A stretch of DNA of 31,610 nt from a virus. The stretch is taken from positions 1-31,610 of IMG/VR virus record IMGVR_UViG_3300042471_000332, one strand, 5' to 3'. The notes below the pieces were generated by a model. The model was not told the DNA's origin, ran no database searches, and saw nothing but the letters and a program-made list of their open reading frames with translations. Of this stretch, positions 12,715-21,369 are shown piece after piece (the stretch's first letter is position 1; each line of letters starts with the position of its first letter). Made by a program: the position numbers and the translations under genes.

Positions 12715-14552
12715 GTTACGGGGCGAATGATCCGAACGGGCTGCCGTTAGGGTTGCCCTCTATTCTCTCTTTGGGGTTGCCGCCTTTGGTCAACCCTTAC
12801 CCTGCGCTTAACCTTGATTTTATAAACAACCAGACACTTGATTCCCGAGTAACCTTCTCTCGCGGCAGTCAGGCTACGCTGTTTGACTCCACGGGTACGC
12901 TGGTTTACGCGAAGCATAATTTGATCTTGCAATCGCAGACGTTTCAAACAACTTGGACTGCTGCTGAGGCTTCAATTACAACTGACGCTACGGTTGCACC
13001 AAACGGGACGCAAACAGCGGATAAATTGGTTGAAAATACCGCATCAGGAGTGTCGCACCGCGTTATTCAAACGGGGGCGCCTCTTTCTGCGTCAAATTCA
13101 GCAACATTAAGTTTTTACGCAAAAGCAGCCGAGCGAAATATCGTCAGAGCGCAATTATATGAAAATGCGAGTGGAGGCATTTTAACTGGGTTTTTTGATT
13201 TGTCGTTAGGGACAGTAACATCTACAAGCGTAACGGGAACTGCATCGGGAGTTTCTGGAACAATAACGCTTGTTGGCGACGGTTGGTATCGTTGTACATT
13301 GTCAGGCATCCCTTATACATCTGGAACGCTTGCTTCCGTTGCGTTTACGCTGGTTAGTACAGGGACAACTGTCGTTTATACCGGAGACGGCACCTCCGGC
13401 ATTTTCCTCTGGGGCGCCCAACTCAACCTCGCCAACATAGAAGGCGGCGTCACCTCGTCGCTGACGACGTATTACCCGACGACAACTGCGGCCTACTACG
13501 CCCCTCGCTTTGACTACAACCCCTCTACGCTACAGCCGCTCGGCTTGCTCATTGAGGAAGCGAGGACGAATCTGTTGTTGCAAAGTCAGTTTGCAGCATC
13601 GTGGATAAATTTTGGAACGGCAACTCAAACGATAAACAATGCCGTTGCGCCTGACGGGACAACGACGGCCAACTTGGTAAGTTCGCCAGCCGCAACTGAT
13701 TATGTGTACCAAGCGCCGACAACCGTAATCGGCACTTCATATGCTTTTTCGTTTTTTGTTAAAAACAGCACCGCAACGATAAGTCATTATCAAGTCAGAA
13801 CAAGCAGCACGGCGGCGTTTGGCACGTTGACTTGGAGCGGAGCAACCCTAACTGCTGTAACCCCAACTATAGGGACTGCATCATTTGTTGACGTTGGTAA
13901 TGGTTGGTATCGCGTAATTGCAACCTATACAGCGACGGAAACCGCTGCTCGGCATCGTATTGGCGGCGGCGACAACACATCTACGACGGGAAATGTTTTT
14001 GTCTGGGGCGCTCAACTAGAAGCCGGTGCCTTTGCGACTTCCTACATCCCAACCACCACCACCGCTCTGACTCGCAACGCAGATGTGGCGAGCATGACGG
14101 GGACGAATTTCTCGTCGTGGTACAACGCGAGTGAGGGGACGATTTATGGTCAATCAGTTATTGCTCGTCAACCAGCAGCAACAGCAAATATACTTGCAAT
14201 AAGCGACGGAACCGCAGACAACTTTATTGACCTACGATATAGAGCAACTGGAACTGTTGGCGCTCAAGTTTTTACTTTAGCCGCAGTTCAGGTTAATAAC
14301 ACGACAGGCCCAACCGCAACAGCAAATCTCTTAATTAAAGATTGTTTTGCCTTTGCTGCTAATAATGCCGCTGAATCCATCAACGGTTTGACGCCGATAA
14401 TAGATTCATCAATAAGCGTGCCAACGGTAAATAGAATGTTTATTGGTGCAAATCCAAATGGAAATGCCGCTTTCTTGAACGGCTACATTCAACGCATCGC
14501 TTACTACCCCACGCGCCTACCTAACAGCACTTTGCAGGCACTCACGGCATGA
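12711..14552 (+). CDS. fiber/adhesin with tandem carbohydrate-binding-like modules
   Basis: 613-aa virion protein. After a Leu/Pro-rich N-terminus come two similar jelly-roll-like modules, each with NL(I/L)LQSQ...W (near 70 and 286), PxGT, and a signature VG(D/N)GWYR (near 188 and 394) followed by FLWGAQL / FVWGAQLEAG and TSYIPTTTTALTRNAD. Such modules occur in phage fibers that bind glycans. The C-terminus (SEGTIYGQSVI... FLNGYIQRIAYYPTRLP) looks like a LamG/concanavalin-like domain. It probably binds a surface polysaccharide; no catalytic site is seen. AT-richer stretches (around 12930-13380 and 13560-13900) stand out from flanks, suggesting module exchange. Confidence 0.8.
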   Translation: MSYGANDPNGLPLGLPSILSLGLPPLVNPYPALNLDFINNQTLDSRVTFSRGSQATLFDSTGTLVYAKHNLILQSQTFQTTWTAAEASITTDATVAPNGTQTADKLVENTASGVSHRVIQTGAPLSASNSATLSFYAKAAERNIVRAQLYENASGGILTGFFDLSLGTVTSTSVTGTASGVSGTITLVGDGWYRCTLSGIPYTSGTLASVAFTLVSTGTTVVYTGDGTSGIFLWGAQLNLANIEGGVTSSLTTYYPTTTAAYYAPRFDYNPSTLQPLGLLIEEARTNLLLQSQFAASWINFGTATQTINNAVAPDGTTTANLVSSPAATDYVYQAPTTVIGTSYAFSFFVKNSTATISHYQVRTSSTAAFGTLTWSGATLTAVTPTIGTASFVDVGNGWYRVIATYTATETAARHRIGGGDNTSTTGNVFVWGAQLEAGAFATSYIPTTTTALTRNADVASMTGTNFSSWYNASEGTIYGQSVIARQPAATANILAISDGTADNFIDLRYRATGTVGAQVFTLAAVQVNNTTGPTATANLLIKDCFAFAANNAAESINGLTPIIDSSISVPTVNRMFIGANPNGNAAFLNGYIQRIAYYPTRLPNSTLQALTA

Positions 14553-14863
14553 ACGACTACTACCTCAAAGCAGCCGACGCCACAGCCCTGTACGACGTAT
14601 TAGAGGCGGCAGGCGTTGTGACCGAGGGCGACCAAGGCTGGCACGTTACGGACGGCCATAAGTACGCGCTAGATGTGATCGGCGCGATCTACAAGCCGAC
14701 CGGCAAGGTATTGCAGACCGAGGACGGCGAAGTGCCGGAAATGAAACCAGTTGACGGTTTCCACGCTAATGTGCGTGTCATTAACATGAGCGATTTTGAT
14801 GTTAATAAAATCGCAAAAATCTTACTTGAAACGCCGGGTAATCCGATAAGGGGATGGGCATAA
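14549..14863 (+). CDS. 104-aa fiber-associated hypothetical protein
   Basis: Alpha/beta protein starting MNDYYLKAADATALYDVLEA and including KYALDVIGAIYKPTGKVLQ and DGFHANVRV. Proteins of this form follow fiber genes in phages and may be fiber-associated or assembly proteins; function not established. It overlaps the adhesin stop (ATGA) and precedes the second fiber by two bases, so it is in the receptor-binding cassette. The last part (MSDFDVNKIAKILLETPGNP) is helical. Confidence 0.78.
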   Translation: MNDYYLKAADATALYDVLEAAGVVTEGDQGWHVTDGHKYALDVIGAIYKPTGKVLQTEDGEVPEMKPVDGFHANVRVINMSDFDVNKIAKILLETPGNPIRGWA

Positions 14864-14864
14864 C

Positions 14865-16424
14865 ATGGCCGACACTAAAATCAGCGCACTGCCTTCAGGT
14901 GCCCCGGCACAGGCTGGCGACGAGTACGTTGTTGCTCGATCCAGCGCTAACTACAAACTGACGCTGACGAACATCGCGGCCTCGATGCCTGAGACAACGA
15001 TTACGTCCACAAACACAATAAAACTCAAACTTACCGGAGGCACGGCACAAAACGCGCTTGCCTTTGAGCCGGTTAGTGGAACGAACCAATACTCCATCCA
15101 TGCGGGCAATAGTTTGCTTGTGGGTGGTGATAAAGGTTTCATGATTTACGACAACACTAACGGGCGGGCGAAATTATTTTGCGATGACGGTACTGGCGAA
15201 ACGCGCATACTCGGAACAACCTTTTCTACCGTTTACGCCAACGGCTCCGAACGGATGCGTATTGACGGCTCTACCGGCAACGTCGGTGTTGGGACGGCTA
15301 CGCCCGACGCAAAATTAACGGTAAACGGCGCGGCATCATTTTCTGATGGAACAGCGTCTGCCCCCGGCATTGCAAATAGCGGTGATTTAGATACCGGCGT
15401 TTATTTCCCTGCGGCCAACGAAGTGGCCGTTACTACAGGCGGCTCGGTCGCTGCTGCGTTTAACAGCAACGGCGTGTTCTTCCGCAACCGCATCATTAAC
15501 GGCGATATGCGGATCGCGCAGAGAGGGACTGCGGCGGTGACGGCAAGCGGAGATTTCCCCGTTGACAGATTAACAACCTTTGTTACAACAACCGGCGCGT
15601 TTTCAGCGCAACAAGATTCTGATGCTCCCGCAGGATTTGTGAATTCAACAAAATTTACGGTAACAACTGCTGGCACGGTTAGTTCAACGCAAGCGTTTTT
15701 GGTTACGCAGCGCGTTGAAGGAACCAACATTGCTGATCTTGCTTGGGGTACTGCATCTGCGCGTACAGTCACTTTGTCTTTTTGGGTTCGCTCAAGTTTA
15801 ACTGGAACCTTTGGTGGAGCAGTAAGCAATAGTGCGGTGGCTCGTAGTTATCCGTTTTCGTACACCATTAGTTCTGCAAACACTTGGGAATACAAAACAA
15901 TAACGATTCCCGGCGATACAACCGGGACTTGGCTTACAACGACTGGGGTTGGAATTCGTGTTATTTGGGGGCTTGGCGTTGGGAGCACTTTATCTAACAC
16001 AGCCGGGGCGTGGGCAGCGGGTAATTTCAACTCTGTAACCGGCGCGGTTGATTGGATTACTAATCTCAACGCCACTTGGTACGTTACCGGCGTCCAACTT
16101 GAATCCGGCTCCGTTGCCACTCCGTTTGAGCGTAGACCGTTCGGCACGGAGTTGATGCTGTGTCAGCGGTATTACCAGACGGTACGGGCTTGCGCCCAAG
16201 ATAATGGCGCTGCCGCGAGTACAAAGGCTTATACAATTCCAGTCAATTTCAACGTAGCGATGAGGGCTGCACCTACAATTACTTATACAGCAATCACAAC
16301 GTCAAACGTAACTTCAAGGACGGCAATTAACATATTTGAGTATGGTTTTGCTCACCAAGTAATTGCAAGTGGCGGCCCGTCAATGCTTGAAATTTCAACG
16401 GCTGTCGCTTCCATTGAATTGTGA
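14865..16424 (+). CDS. tail fiber protein
   Basis: 519 aa. The N-terminal [20 protein letters not shown]...[12 protein letters not shown] is an adapter form seen on many phage fibers, and a diverged version starts the tailspike at 16890. [16 protein letters not shown] (near 138) is a shaft motif, followed by [10 protein letters not shown] and [22 protein letters not shown] (near 207) starts a jelly-roll-like domain ending in [11 protein letters not shown] and [20 protein letters not shown], a frequent phage fiber ending, then a distal tip domain. Receptor binding is the likely function. Confidence 0.85.
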   Translation: MADTKISALPSGAPAQAGDEYVVARSSANYKLTLTNIAASMPETTITSTNTIKLKLTGGTAQNALAFEPVSGTNQYSIHAGNSLLVGGDKGFMIYDNTNGRAKLFCDDGTGETRILGTTFSTVYANGSERMRIDGSTGNVGVGTATPDAKLTVNGAASFSDGTASAPGIANSGDLDTGVYFPAANEVAVTTGGSVAAAFNSNGVFFRNRIINGDMRIAQRGTAAVTASGDFPVDRLTTFVTTTGAFSAQQDSDAPAGFVNSTKFTVTTAGTVSSTQAFLVTQRVEGTNIADLAWGTASARTVTLSFWVRSSLTGTFGGAVSNSAVARSYPFSYTISSANTWEYKTITIPGDTTGTWLTTTGVGIRVIWGLGVGSTLSNTAGAWAAGNFNSVTGAVDWITNLNATWYVTGVQLESGSVATPFERRPFGTELMLCQRYYQTVRACAQDNGAAASTKAYTIPVNFNVAMRAAPTITYTAITTSNVTSRTAINIFEYGFAHQVIASGGPSMLEISTAVASIEL

Positions 16425-16431
16425 GATCAGA

Positions 16432-16596
16432 ATGTACAAGTTAATTAAACTGATTGAAGGCGTAAACGCCGATGTTGTGGTAAGGCTAGAAGACGGTGCT
16501 TGTATCCCGTTTGACCAAGCCAACACCGACTATCAGGAATATCTGAAATGGCTTGCAGAAGGCAACGAGCCGCTGCCTGCTGACGAGGACAAATAA
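16432..16596 (+). CDS. 54-aa tail-fiber-associated small protein
   Basis: Short protein with [20 protein letters not shown] and [11 protein letters not shown], a motif common in small phage proteins downstream of fibers (XkdW-like), thought to be minor tail or fiber-assembly partners. The ATG at 16432 is chosen ([11 protein letters not shown]) over an in-frame upstream start inside the fiber gene; GAGAT is the weak ribosome-binding site. It overlaps the next ATG by one base. Confidence 0.8.
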   Translation: MYKLIKLIEGVNADVVVRLEDGACIPFDQANTDYQEYLKWLAEGNEPLPADEDK

Positions 16597-16886
16597 TGAA
16601 CAACTGGAAGGTCGAAGGTCTGCGGATTCTCCCGCAAGCGCACGGACACGAGAACGTCGTTGCTTTCGTCGATTGGAGTCTCGGCCCGTTGCGAGAGACG
16701 ACGCGGCTGGTAAAGCCGAGCAGCGAGTTCATCCCTCTGGCTAACCTGACCGAGGAGATCGTTCTCGGCTGGGTGTGGAACCTGACGCACAAGAAAGCGT
16801 GGGAACAAAAAGCGGCTGAATTAGCCGCTTCGGTTCAGCCGCCGAAAGACGAATCTGTACCTGTTGCACTGCCTTGGGCGGAGTAA
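16596..16886 (+). CDS. 96-aa fiber-cassette protein
   Basis: Protein with NVVAFVDWSLGPLRETTRLV (beta), then IPLANLTEEIVLGWVWNLT and an Ala/Glu helix ending in PVALPWAE, a layout seen in phage tail proteins (DUF7936-like) that follow fiber genes. Probable small structural or chaperone protein of the receptor-binding apparatus. TAATG coupling with the upstream gene. Confidence 0.75.
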   Translation: MNNWKVEGLRILPQAHGHENVVAFVDWSLGPLRETTRLVKPSSEFIPLANLTEEIVLGWVWNLTHKKAWEQKAAELAASVQPPKDESVPVALPWAE

Positions 16887-16889
16887 AAC

Positions 16890-18296
16890 ATGTCCACCAT
16901 AAAGATTTCCCAGTTACCCGCTGCAACCAATCCGGTATCCGTTGGCGCTGTGGTGCCCATCGTTGATGGCGGCGTAACCAAGAAGGCAACCATTGCCCAG
17001 TTGGGCGAGATGGTGTCAGTTAAGGCGTATGGCGCAACCGGCGACGGTACGACCAACGATACGGCTGCCATTCAGGCTGCGATTGATTACGTATACGGCG
17101 CGGGCGGCGGTACGGTGTACTTCCCACCGGGCACTTACCGCGTGACCTCGATTGTCCGCAACTGGACGAACCCGATTACGGTCAACATTAAGGGCAGCGG
17201 CAAGCGATCCACTGTCCTTCGCAAGTTTGGCTCTGACGCTACGCCTGTGCTGGACTTCTCTGGCATCGCGTCCATGCTGGAGCCGTACAGCGAAATCTCT
17301 GACCTTGAGATTGACGGTAACGACGTCGGTAACGTCAACGGCCTTCGAGCGACCAACTATGGGCGCTGGGTGTTGCGTAACGTCTTTATTGAAAATTGCA
17401 ACTACGGTTTGTATTGCCGTGGCGGTTTGGTGTTTGACGTGTACGACTGCACGTTTCAAGACAACCTCTACGGCTACTACTGCGAAAAGTCTGCCGATAA
17501 CGTCTACAGCAACTTGGTGACGTTCTACGGCGGTCAGTTCAGCGGTAACACCACTTGGGGTTTGTACATTAAGCAAGCCGGTGGCGTGCATGTTGTCGGC
17601 ACCGACATTAGTTTTAACGGCACTTCGGGCGACACCGGCACGGGCGGTATCTACTACGACGTGACGATGGACGATGAAGTCGGCTATGCCGTCGCGTCCA
17701 TTAAGAACGCATGGTTTGAAGGCAATTTCGGCAACGGCATCAAAACGGGCGCTGTCGGCGGTCTGCATCTGTCAATAATGGACACCACGCTCGCGGGTAA
17801 CTTCAACCCGATCACGGTTGGCGCTATCGCCATGAGCGAGATTTCCAACTGTTTTGCCGGTTCCGTAACCGACACGATTGTAGTCGGCGCCGGACGCAGC
17901 ATCGTCAAGAATTGCATCTTCTACGACTTGATTGATAACAGCACGTATTACCACCACTGGAACGTGGTCGGTAACGCGTATAGCGACATTAACGAAACCA
18001 ATGCTCGCGCCGATGTGATTTGCGGAACGGAACGGTTCGTTCAAGGTTCTGCCGCTGCACTAACCGCTGGTAGCCCGGAAGACTTTGTAAACTTCTTGTT
18101 CGGCACCGGTCAACAGCAGTTTTGGTGTCAAAACGTCAAAAACTTGAGCCTTGGCCCAGCGGCTATTGGCTTCTACGGCACCTCGCCGCAGACGAAACAG
18201 ACGATTACGGGCTCCCGTGGCGGTAACGCAGCCCTCGCATCTTTGCTGACGGCGCTCGCAAGCACGGGTCTAATTACTGATAGCACTACGGCTTAA
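16890..18296 (+). CDS. tailspike with pectate-lyase-type beta-helix
   Basis: 468 aa. Adapter at residues 1-40 (MSTIKISQLPAATNPVSVGA..., VTKKATIAQLGEM), related to that of the 14865 fiber. Residue 42 onward is a Pectate_lyase_3 start: VSVKAYGATGDGTTNDTAAI, GGGTVYFPPGTYRVTS. Repeated Asn/Asp-Gly beta-helix coils continue to about 400. The tail (TITGSRGGNAALASLLTAL) is a known phage trimer-tip ending. Tailspikes of this fold cut or bind O-antigen or capsule; active-site Asp/Glu cannot be chosen from sequence. P22's spike is longer (666 aa). Confidence 0.9.
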   Translation: MSTIKISQLPAATNPVSVGAVVPIVDGGVTKKATIAQLGEMVSVKAYGATGDGTTNDTAAIQAAIDYVYGAGGGTVYFPPGTYRVTSIVRNWTNPITVNIKGSGKRSTVLRKFGSDATPVLDFSGIASMLEPYSEISDLEIDGNDVGNVNGLRATNYGRWVLRNVFIENCNYGLYCRGGLVFDVYDCTFQDNLYGYYCEKSADNVYSNLVTFYGGQFSGNTTWGLYIKQAGGVHVVGTDISFNGTSGDTGTGGIYYDVTMDDEVGYAVASIKNAWFEGNFGNGIKTGAVGGLHLSIMDTTLAGNFNPITVGAIAMSEISNCFAGSVTDTIVVGAGRSIVKNCIFYDLIDNSTYYHHWNVVGNAYSDINETNARADVICGTERFVQGSAAALTAGSPEDFVNFLFGTGQQQFWCQNVKNLSLGPAAIGFYGTSPQTKQTITGSRGGNAALASLLTALASTGLITDSTTA

Positions 18297-18297
18297 T

Positions 18298-18313
18298 GTT
18301 GCGCTGAAGCAAC
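18298..18313. repeat. fifth GTTGC-N6-GCAAC palindrome, before the scaffold gene
   Basis: GTTGC (18298-18302) and GCAAC (18309-18313) flank GCTGAA, with the same arms and the same 6-base centre as the array at 5670-5753. It is one base after the tailspike stop, in the 75-base gap before the scaffold gene, the largest gap in the morphogenesis operon. Could be an operator or a small RNA hairpin. Confidence 0.55.
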
Positions 18314-18336
18314 TAGTAAGTTAAAGTTTTACCGTA

Positions 18337-18353
18337 CTGATGCGTTTCATCAG
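18337..18353. other. hairpin upstream of scaffold gene
   Basis: CTGATG (18337-18342) pairs with CATCAG (18348-18353) around CGTTT. Not followed by a U-tract, so it may be an attenuator, an RNA-stabilising 5' hairpin or a processing site before the highly expressed scaffold/coat genes. AAGGAAG, the ribosome-binding site, begins 10 bases after it. Confidence 0.4.
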
Positions 18354-18371
18354 GTTTCCGTAAGGAAGTTT

Positions 18372-19154
18372 ATGTCGGACGAAAATCAAGTCCCTGAAGT
18401 TGTAGCGGCAGAGGCCGTGTCGGAACCCGAGGCTACGGCAGCCCCGGAAACCGTAGATGCTACCCCTGAGGTAGCGGAGCCGGAGAAGACTGAACCAAAA
18501 CTCTTTACACAAGATGATTTGGATAAAGTCATTGATAAAAGACTAAGGAAAGCGCGTAAAAGTTGGGAAAGAGAGCAGGTTTTAAAGGCGCAATCAGCGC
18601 CCGCTGAACCAGTCGCGCTGCCTAGCAGAGACGAAGACCCCGAGGCTTATGCCGAGGCTCTGGCCGAACGCAAAGCAACGGAACTCCTCGCCCGACGCGA
18701 AGCAGAGCGGGAGCAGATGGCTCTCCTAGAGGCGTATCACGAGCGTGAAGAAGCGGCGCGTGACAAGTACGACGACTTCGAGCAAGTCGCGTACAACAAC
18801 TCGCTGCCGATCACGACTGTGATGGCACAGACGATTCAGGCGTCAGAATTGGGGCCAGATATAGCCTACTTTCTGGGGTCTAATCCGAAGGAAGCCGAAC
18901 GCATTTCCCGCTTACCGCAGTTCCTTCAGGCTAAGGAAATCGGAAAGATTGAGGCCAAAATGGCCGACAGTCCCGCCCCGGTTAAGAAGACTACCAGTGC
19001 GCCCCCGCCTATTAAGCCTGTCACAGCAAAAGGCACTGGCGCTCCGGTCTACGATACGACAGACCCACGGTCCATTGCGGCCATGAGTGCGTCAGAGTGG
19101 ATCGAGCGCGAGCGTCAGCGACAGATTAAACAGTGGGAAGCGCGTAACCGCTAA
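18372..19154 (+). CDS. scaffolding protein, P22 gp8-like
   Basis: 260-aa highly charged helical protein directly before the coat gene. The acidic, Ala/Glu/Pro-rich N-terminus (EVVAAEAVSEPEATAAPETV) is followed by DDLDKVIDKRLRKARKSW and long helices (LAERKATELLARREAERE), a region LGPDIAYFLGSNPKEAERI common to phage scaffolds, a Pro-rich linker and a basic C-terminus (WIERERQRQIKQWEARNR) that fits the coat-binding end of scaffolds. It guides procapsid assembly and leaves before or during packaging. Good ribosome-binding site (AAGGAAG). Confidence 0.88.
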   Translation: MSDENQVPEVVAAEAVSEPEATAAPETVDATPEVAEPEKTEPKLFTQDDLDKVIDKRLRKARKSWEREQVLKAQSAPAEPVALPSRDEDPEAYAEALAERKATELLARREAEREQMALLEAYHEREEAARDKYDDFEQVAYNNSLPITTVMAQTIQASELGPDIAYFLGSNPKEAERISRLPQFLQAKEIGKIEAKMADSPAPVKKTTSAPPPIKPVTAKGTGAPVYDTTDPRSIAAMSASEWIERERQRQIKQWEARNR

Positions 19155-19175
19155 CACCTTTTTGGAGACACTTTC

Positions 19176-20381
19176 GTGGCTAATACACTTCTTACAATTG
19201 ATATGATTACGAGAAAGGCTCTCGAAATTCTTGAGAACAACCTTGTAATCACCCGTAACGTGAACCGTCAGTACGACGATTCGTATGCCGTGGAAGGCGC
19301 CAAGATCGGCACCACGCTGCGTATCCGTCTGCCGGACCGCGCTCTTGTGACCGACGGTGCCGCCCTGCAAGTTCAGGACGACAACGAGCAGTTCACGACC
19401 CTGACGGTTGCTTCGCAGAAGCACATCGGCGTCAACTTCACGACCGCCGAAATGACGATGCAGTTGGACGACTTTGCCGAGCGCGTGCTGAAGCCGCGTA
19501 TCAGCCAGTTGGCCTCCAGCATCGACGCTGACGTTGCCAACTCGTTCAACAACATTTACCAGTCGGTTGGTACTCCGGGCACGACTCCGGGCACCTCGCT
19601 CGTTCTGTTGCAGGCGCAGCAGAAGTTGAACGAAGCCGCCGCTGGCATGTCGCCCCGCTACGCCACCGTGAACCCGGCCGCTAACGCCGCGCTCGTCGAG
19701 GGCATGAAGGGCTTGTTCAACCCGGTGTCCACGATCAGCAAGCAGTTCAAGAGCGGCTTGATGGGCGAAGGCATCCTCGGTTACGACGAACTTGCCATGT
19801 CGCAGTCGATCAAGCAGTTCACGACCGGCACCCGTTCTGGCTCTCACACTGTGACCACGACCGTTTCGGCTCAGGGTACTTCGACCATTGCCATCACTGG
19901 CACTGGCACGCAGACCATCAAGAAGGGCGACGTGTTCACGATTGCTAACGTGTACTCGGTCAACCCGCAAACCCGCGAATCAACTGGCTCGCTTCAGCAG
20001 TTCGTCTGCACGGAAGATGTGGCTGCCGCAGGCGGCGCTTACGCTGCTGTGAAGATCAGCCCGGCGATCTACACGTCTAGCGTTGCGCTTGCCACGGTTG
20101 ACTCGTTCCCGCAGGCCGCCGCAGCGATCACGTTCCTCGGTGGCGCTTCGAGCCAGTACCCGCAGAACCTCGTGTACCACCGCGACGCGATTGCGTTTGC
20201 CACGGCTGACCTCCTGCTCCCGCAGGGCGTTGACATGGCTTCGCGTCAGGTCCACAACGGTGTCTCCATGCGCGTTGTTCGTCAGTACGACATCAACAAC
20301 GACCGTATGCCGTGCCGTATCGACGTGCTGTATGGCTACTCGGTGATCCGTCCGCAGATGGCTGTCCGCCTCTGGGGCTAA
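19176..20381 (+). CDS. major coat protein, P22 gp5-like
   Basis: 401 aa (P22 gp5 is 430). The N-terminus MANTLLTIDMITRKALEILE, the segment LRIRLPDRALVTDGAALQVQ, HIGVNFTTAEMTMQLDDFAE and the end FPQAAAAITF... VIRPQMAVRLWG are diagnostic of the P22 coat family (HK97-fold). GTG is the start codon, with GGAG nine bases upstream. The codon use is visibly more biased (many C-ending codons, little variation) than the fiber genes, consistent with high expression. Confidence 0.95.
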   Translation: MANTLLTIDMITRKALEILENNLVITRNVNRQYDDSYAVEGAKIGTTLRIRLPDRALVTDGAALQVQDDNEQFTTLTVASQKHIGVNFTTAEMTMQLDDFAERVLKPRISQLASSIDADVANSFNNIYQSVGTPGTTPGTSLVLLQAQQKLNEAAAGMSPRYATVNPAANAALVEGMKGLFNPVSTISKQFKSGLMGEGILGYDELAMSQSIKQFTTGTRSGSHTVTTTVSAQGTSTIAITGTGTQTIKKGDVFTIANVYSVNPQTRESTGSLQQFVCTEDVAAAGGAYAAVKISPAIYTSSVALATVDSFPQAAAAITFLGGASSQYPQNLVYHRDAIAFATADLLLPQGVDMASRQVHNGVSMRVVRQYDINNDRMPCRIDVLYGYSVIRPQMAVRLWG

Positions 20382-20406
20382 TGGTTAAATTTAAGGAGTA
20401 ACTAAA

Positions 20407-20811
20407 ATGGCACTTCCTAATGGTTCTGGTGGATATCAGATTGGCGACGGCAACAATGGCGAGCCGTTGTTTTTCTCGCAGGTTGCCCCGCTTGCTTTGA
20501 CGGCAGCCGCTACGGCGTCCCCTGCTGAACTGGTCGCGGGTCTTTTCACTTTCAACGGTACGGCTGGCAACTTGACGCTGCCGACGGTGGCTCTCCTTGA
20601 GGCCGCCTACCCGTCGATGAGCGAAAAGAACGACTCTGCGTTCGACTTCTTCGTCATCAACATTGATGCGTCGGGATCGGATGCAATCACCGTTGCTGTC
20701 GGCACGGGTTGGACGTTGGTCGGTGCGGGTGCGGTTTCGGCGGCTTCGTCCGCCCACTTCCGTTGCCGCAAGACCGGCGTTGGCGCGTGGACTGTCTACC
20801 GCATTTCGTAA
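20407..20811 (+). CDS. 134-aa putative head decoration protein
   Basis: Small beta-rich Ala/Gly/Thr protein right after the coat gene (GGYQIGDGNNGEPLFFSQ..., FTFNGTAGNLTLPTVALLE, DAITVAVGTGWTLVGAGAVS, CRKTGVGAWTVYRIS). Strong ribosome-binding site AAGGAG. Position and composition suggest a capsid decoration or minor head protein. No named family is recognised. Confidence 0.75.
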   Translation: MALPNGSGGYQIGDGNNGEPLFFSQVAPLALTAAATASPAELVAGLFTFNGTAGNLTLPTVALLEAAYPSMSEKNDSAFDFFVINIDASGSDAITVAVGTGWTLVGAGAVSAASSAHFRCRKTGVGAWTVYRIS

Positions 20812-20818
20812 TAGCAAC

Positions 20819-20846
20819 GCCCTCGGCGGGGCAACTCGCCGGGGGC
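20819..20846 (+). terminator. GC-rich hairpin between decoration-like genes
   Basis: GCCCTCGGCG (20819-20828) pairs with CGCCGGGGGC (20837-20846), ten pairs with one G-U, loop of eight. There is no U tract afterwards (ACCACCTAAAGGGG, then the next ribosome-binding site). It probably works as a partial attenuator or mRNA 3'-end stabiliser that keeps coat and decoration transcripts above downstream ones. Confidence 0.5.
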
Positions 20847-20867
20847 ACCACCTAAAGGGGTATTGAT

Positions 20868-21368
20868 ATGCCTAATACACAGGCGATTGGTGTTGCTTTT
20901 GCGGATCAGGCGATTATCAACGGCTCGCTTGACTCGGCCACGCTCGTTAATTCCAACGTGCGTAGCGGATTCAGCGCAGCGCAGCAGGGCGCAACGATTA
21001 CGACAACTGGCAACAGCGACGTGTTCGTCATTGCTCCGGTGTCGGGCGTTTTGTCGGCTGCGTGGTTTTCAGGCGTTGATGCGTTGGCTGCAAGCGATAT
21101 TAACTACATCACGTTTACTATCACCAACCTTGGTACGTCTGGTTCGGGCACCGCAGCGATGCTGGCGGCGACCGATGCCAACACGACTAAGACCACGGGT
21201 GGCACCGCTTTGACTGCTAATGCCCAGCGCGTTTTGTCGCTGAACGGCACGGCAGCCAATTTGGTGGTGGCAGCCGGTGATCGTCTCCGTATCCGCGCTG
21301 CGGCAACGGGCACGCTTGCCAACACTGTCACGTTCCCGGTCTACATGCTCAACTTCAGCGTTTCGTAA
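20868..21368 (+). CDS. 166-aa putative head/decoration protein
   Basis: Beta-rich Ala/Thr/Ser protein (GVAFADQAIINGSLDSATLV, GNSDVFVIAPVSGVLSAAWF, TFPVYMLNFSVS), similar in composition and position to the 134-aa protein and possibly a diverged relative. No Cys or Trp cluster, no signal peptide. A ribosome-binding site AAAGGGG precedes the ATG. Likely virion protein, function unproven. Confidence 0.72.
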   Translation: MPNTQAIGVAFADQAIINGSLDSATLVNSNVRSGFSAAQQGATITTTGNSDVFVIAPVSGVLSAAWFSGVDALAASDINYITFTITNLGTSGSGTAAMLAATDANTTKTTGGTALTANAQRVLSLNGTAANLVVAAGDRLRIRAAATGTLANTVTFPVYMLNFSVS

Positions 21369-21369
21369 T

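Noticed and set aside
17016-17768. 250-aa antisense frame in the tailspike gene
   Set aside because: Same shadow effect; no ribosome-binding site, and the plus-strand frame is a clear beta-helix tailspike.
18334-18360. CTGATG...CATCAG, which reads CTGATGA on the minus strand, as another hammerhead
   Set aside because: It is a simple hairpin. The CTGATGA is part of the stem and there is no separate GAAA with stem III and cleavage site in the right order.
19092-19970. Long antisense frame (292 aa) in the coat gene
   Set aside because: Caused by strong third-position C/G bias of the coat gene; product is Arg/His/Val-rich and unlike any protein.
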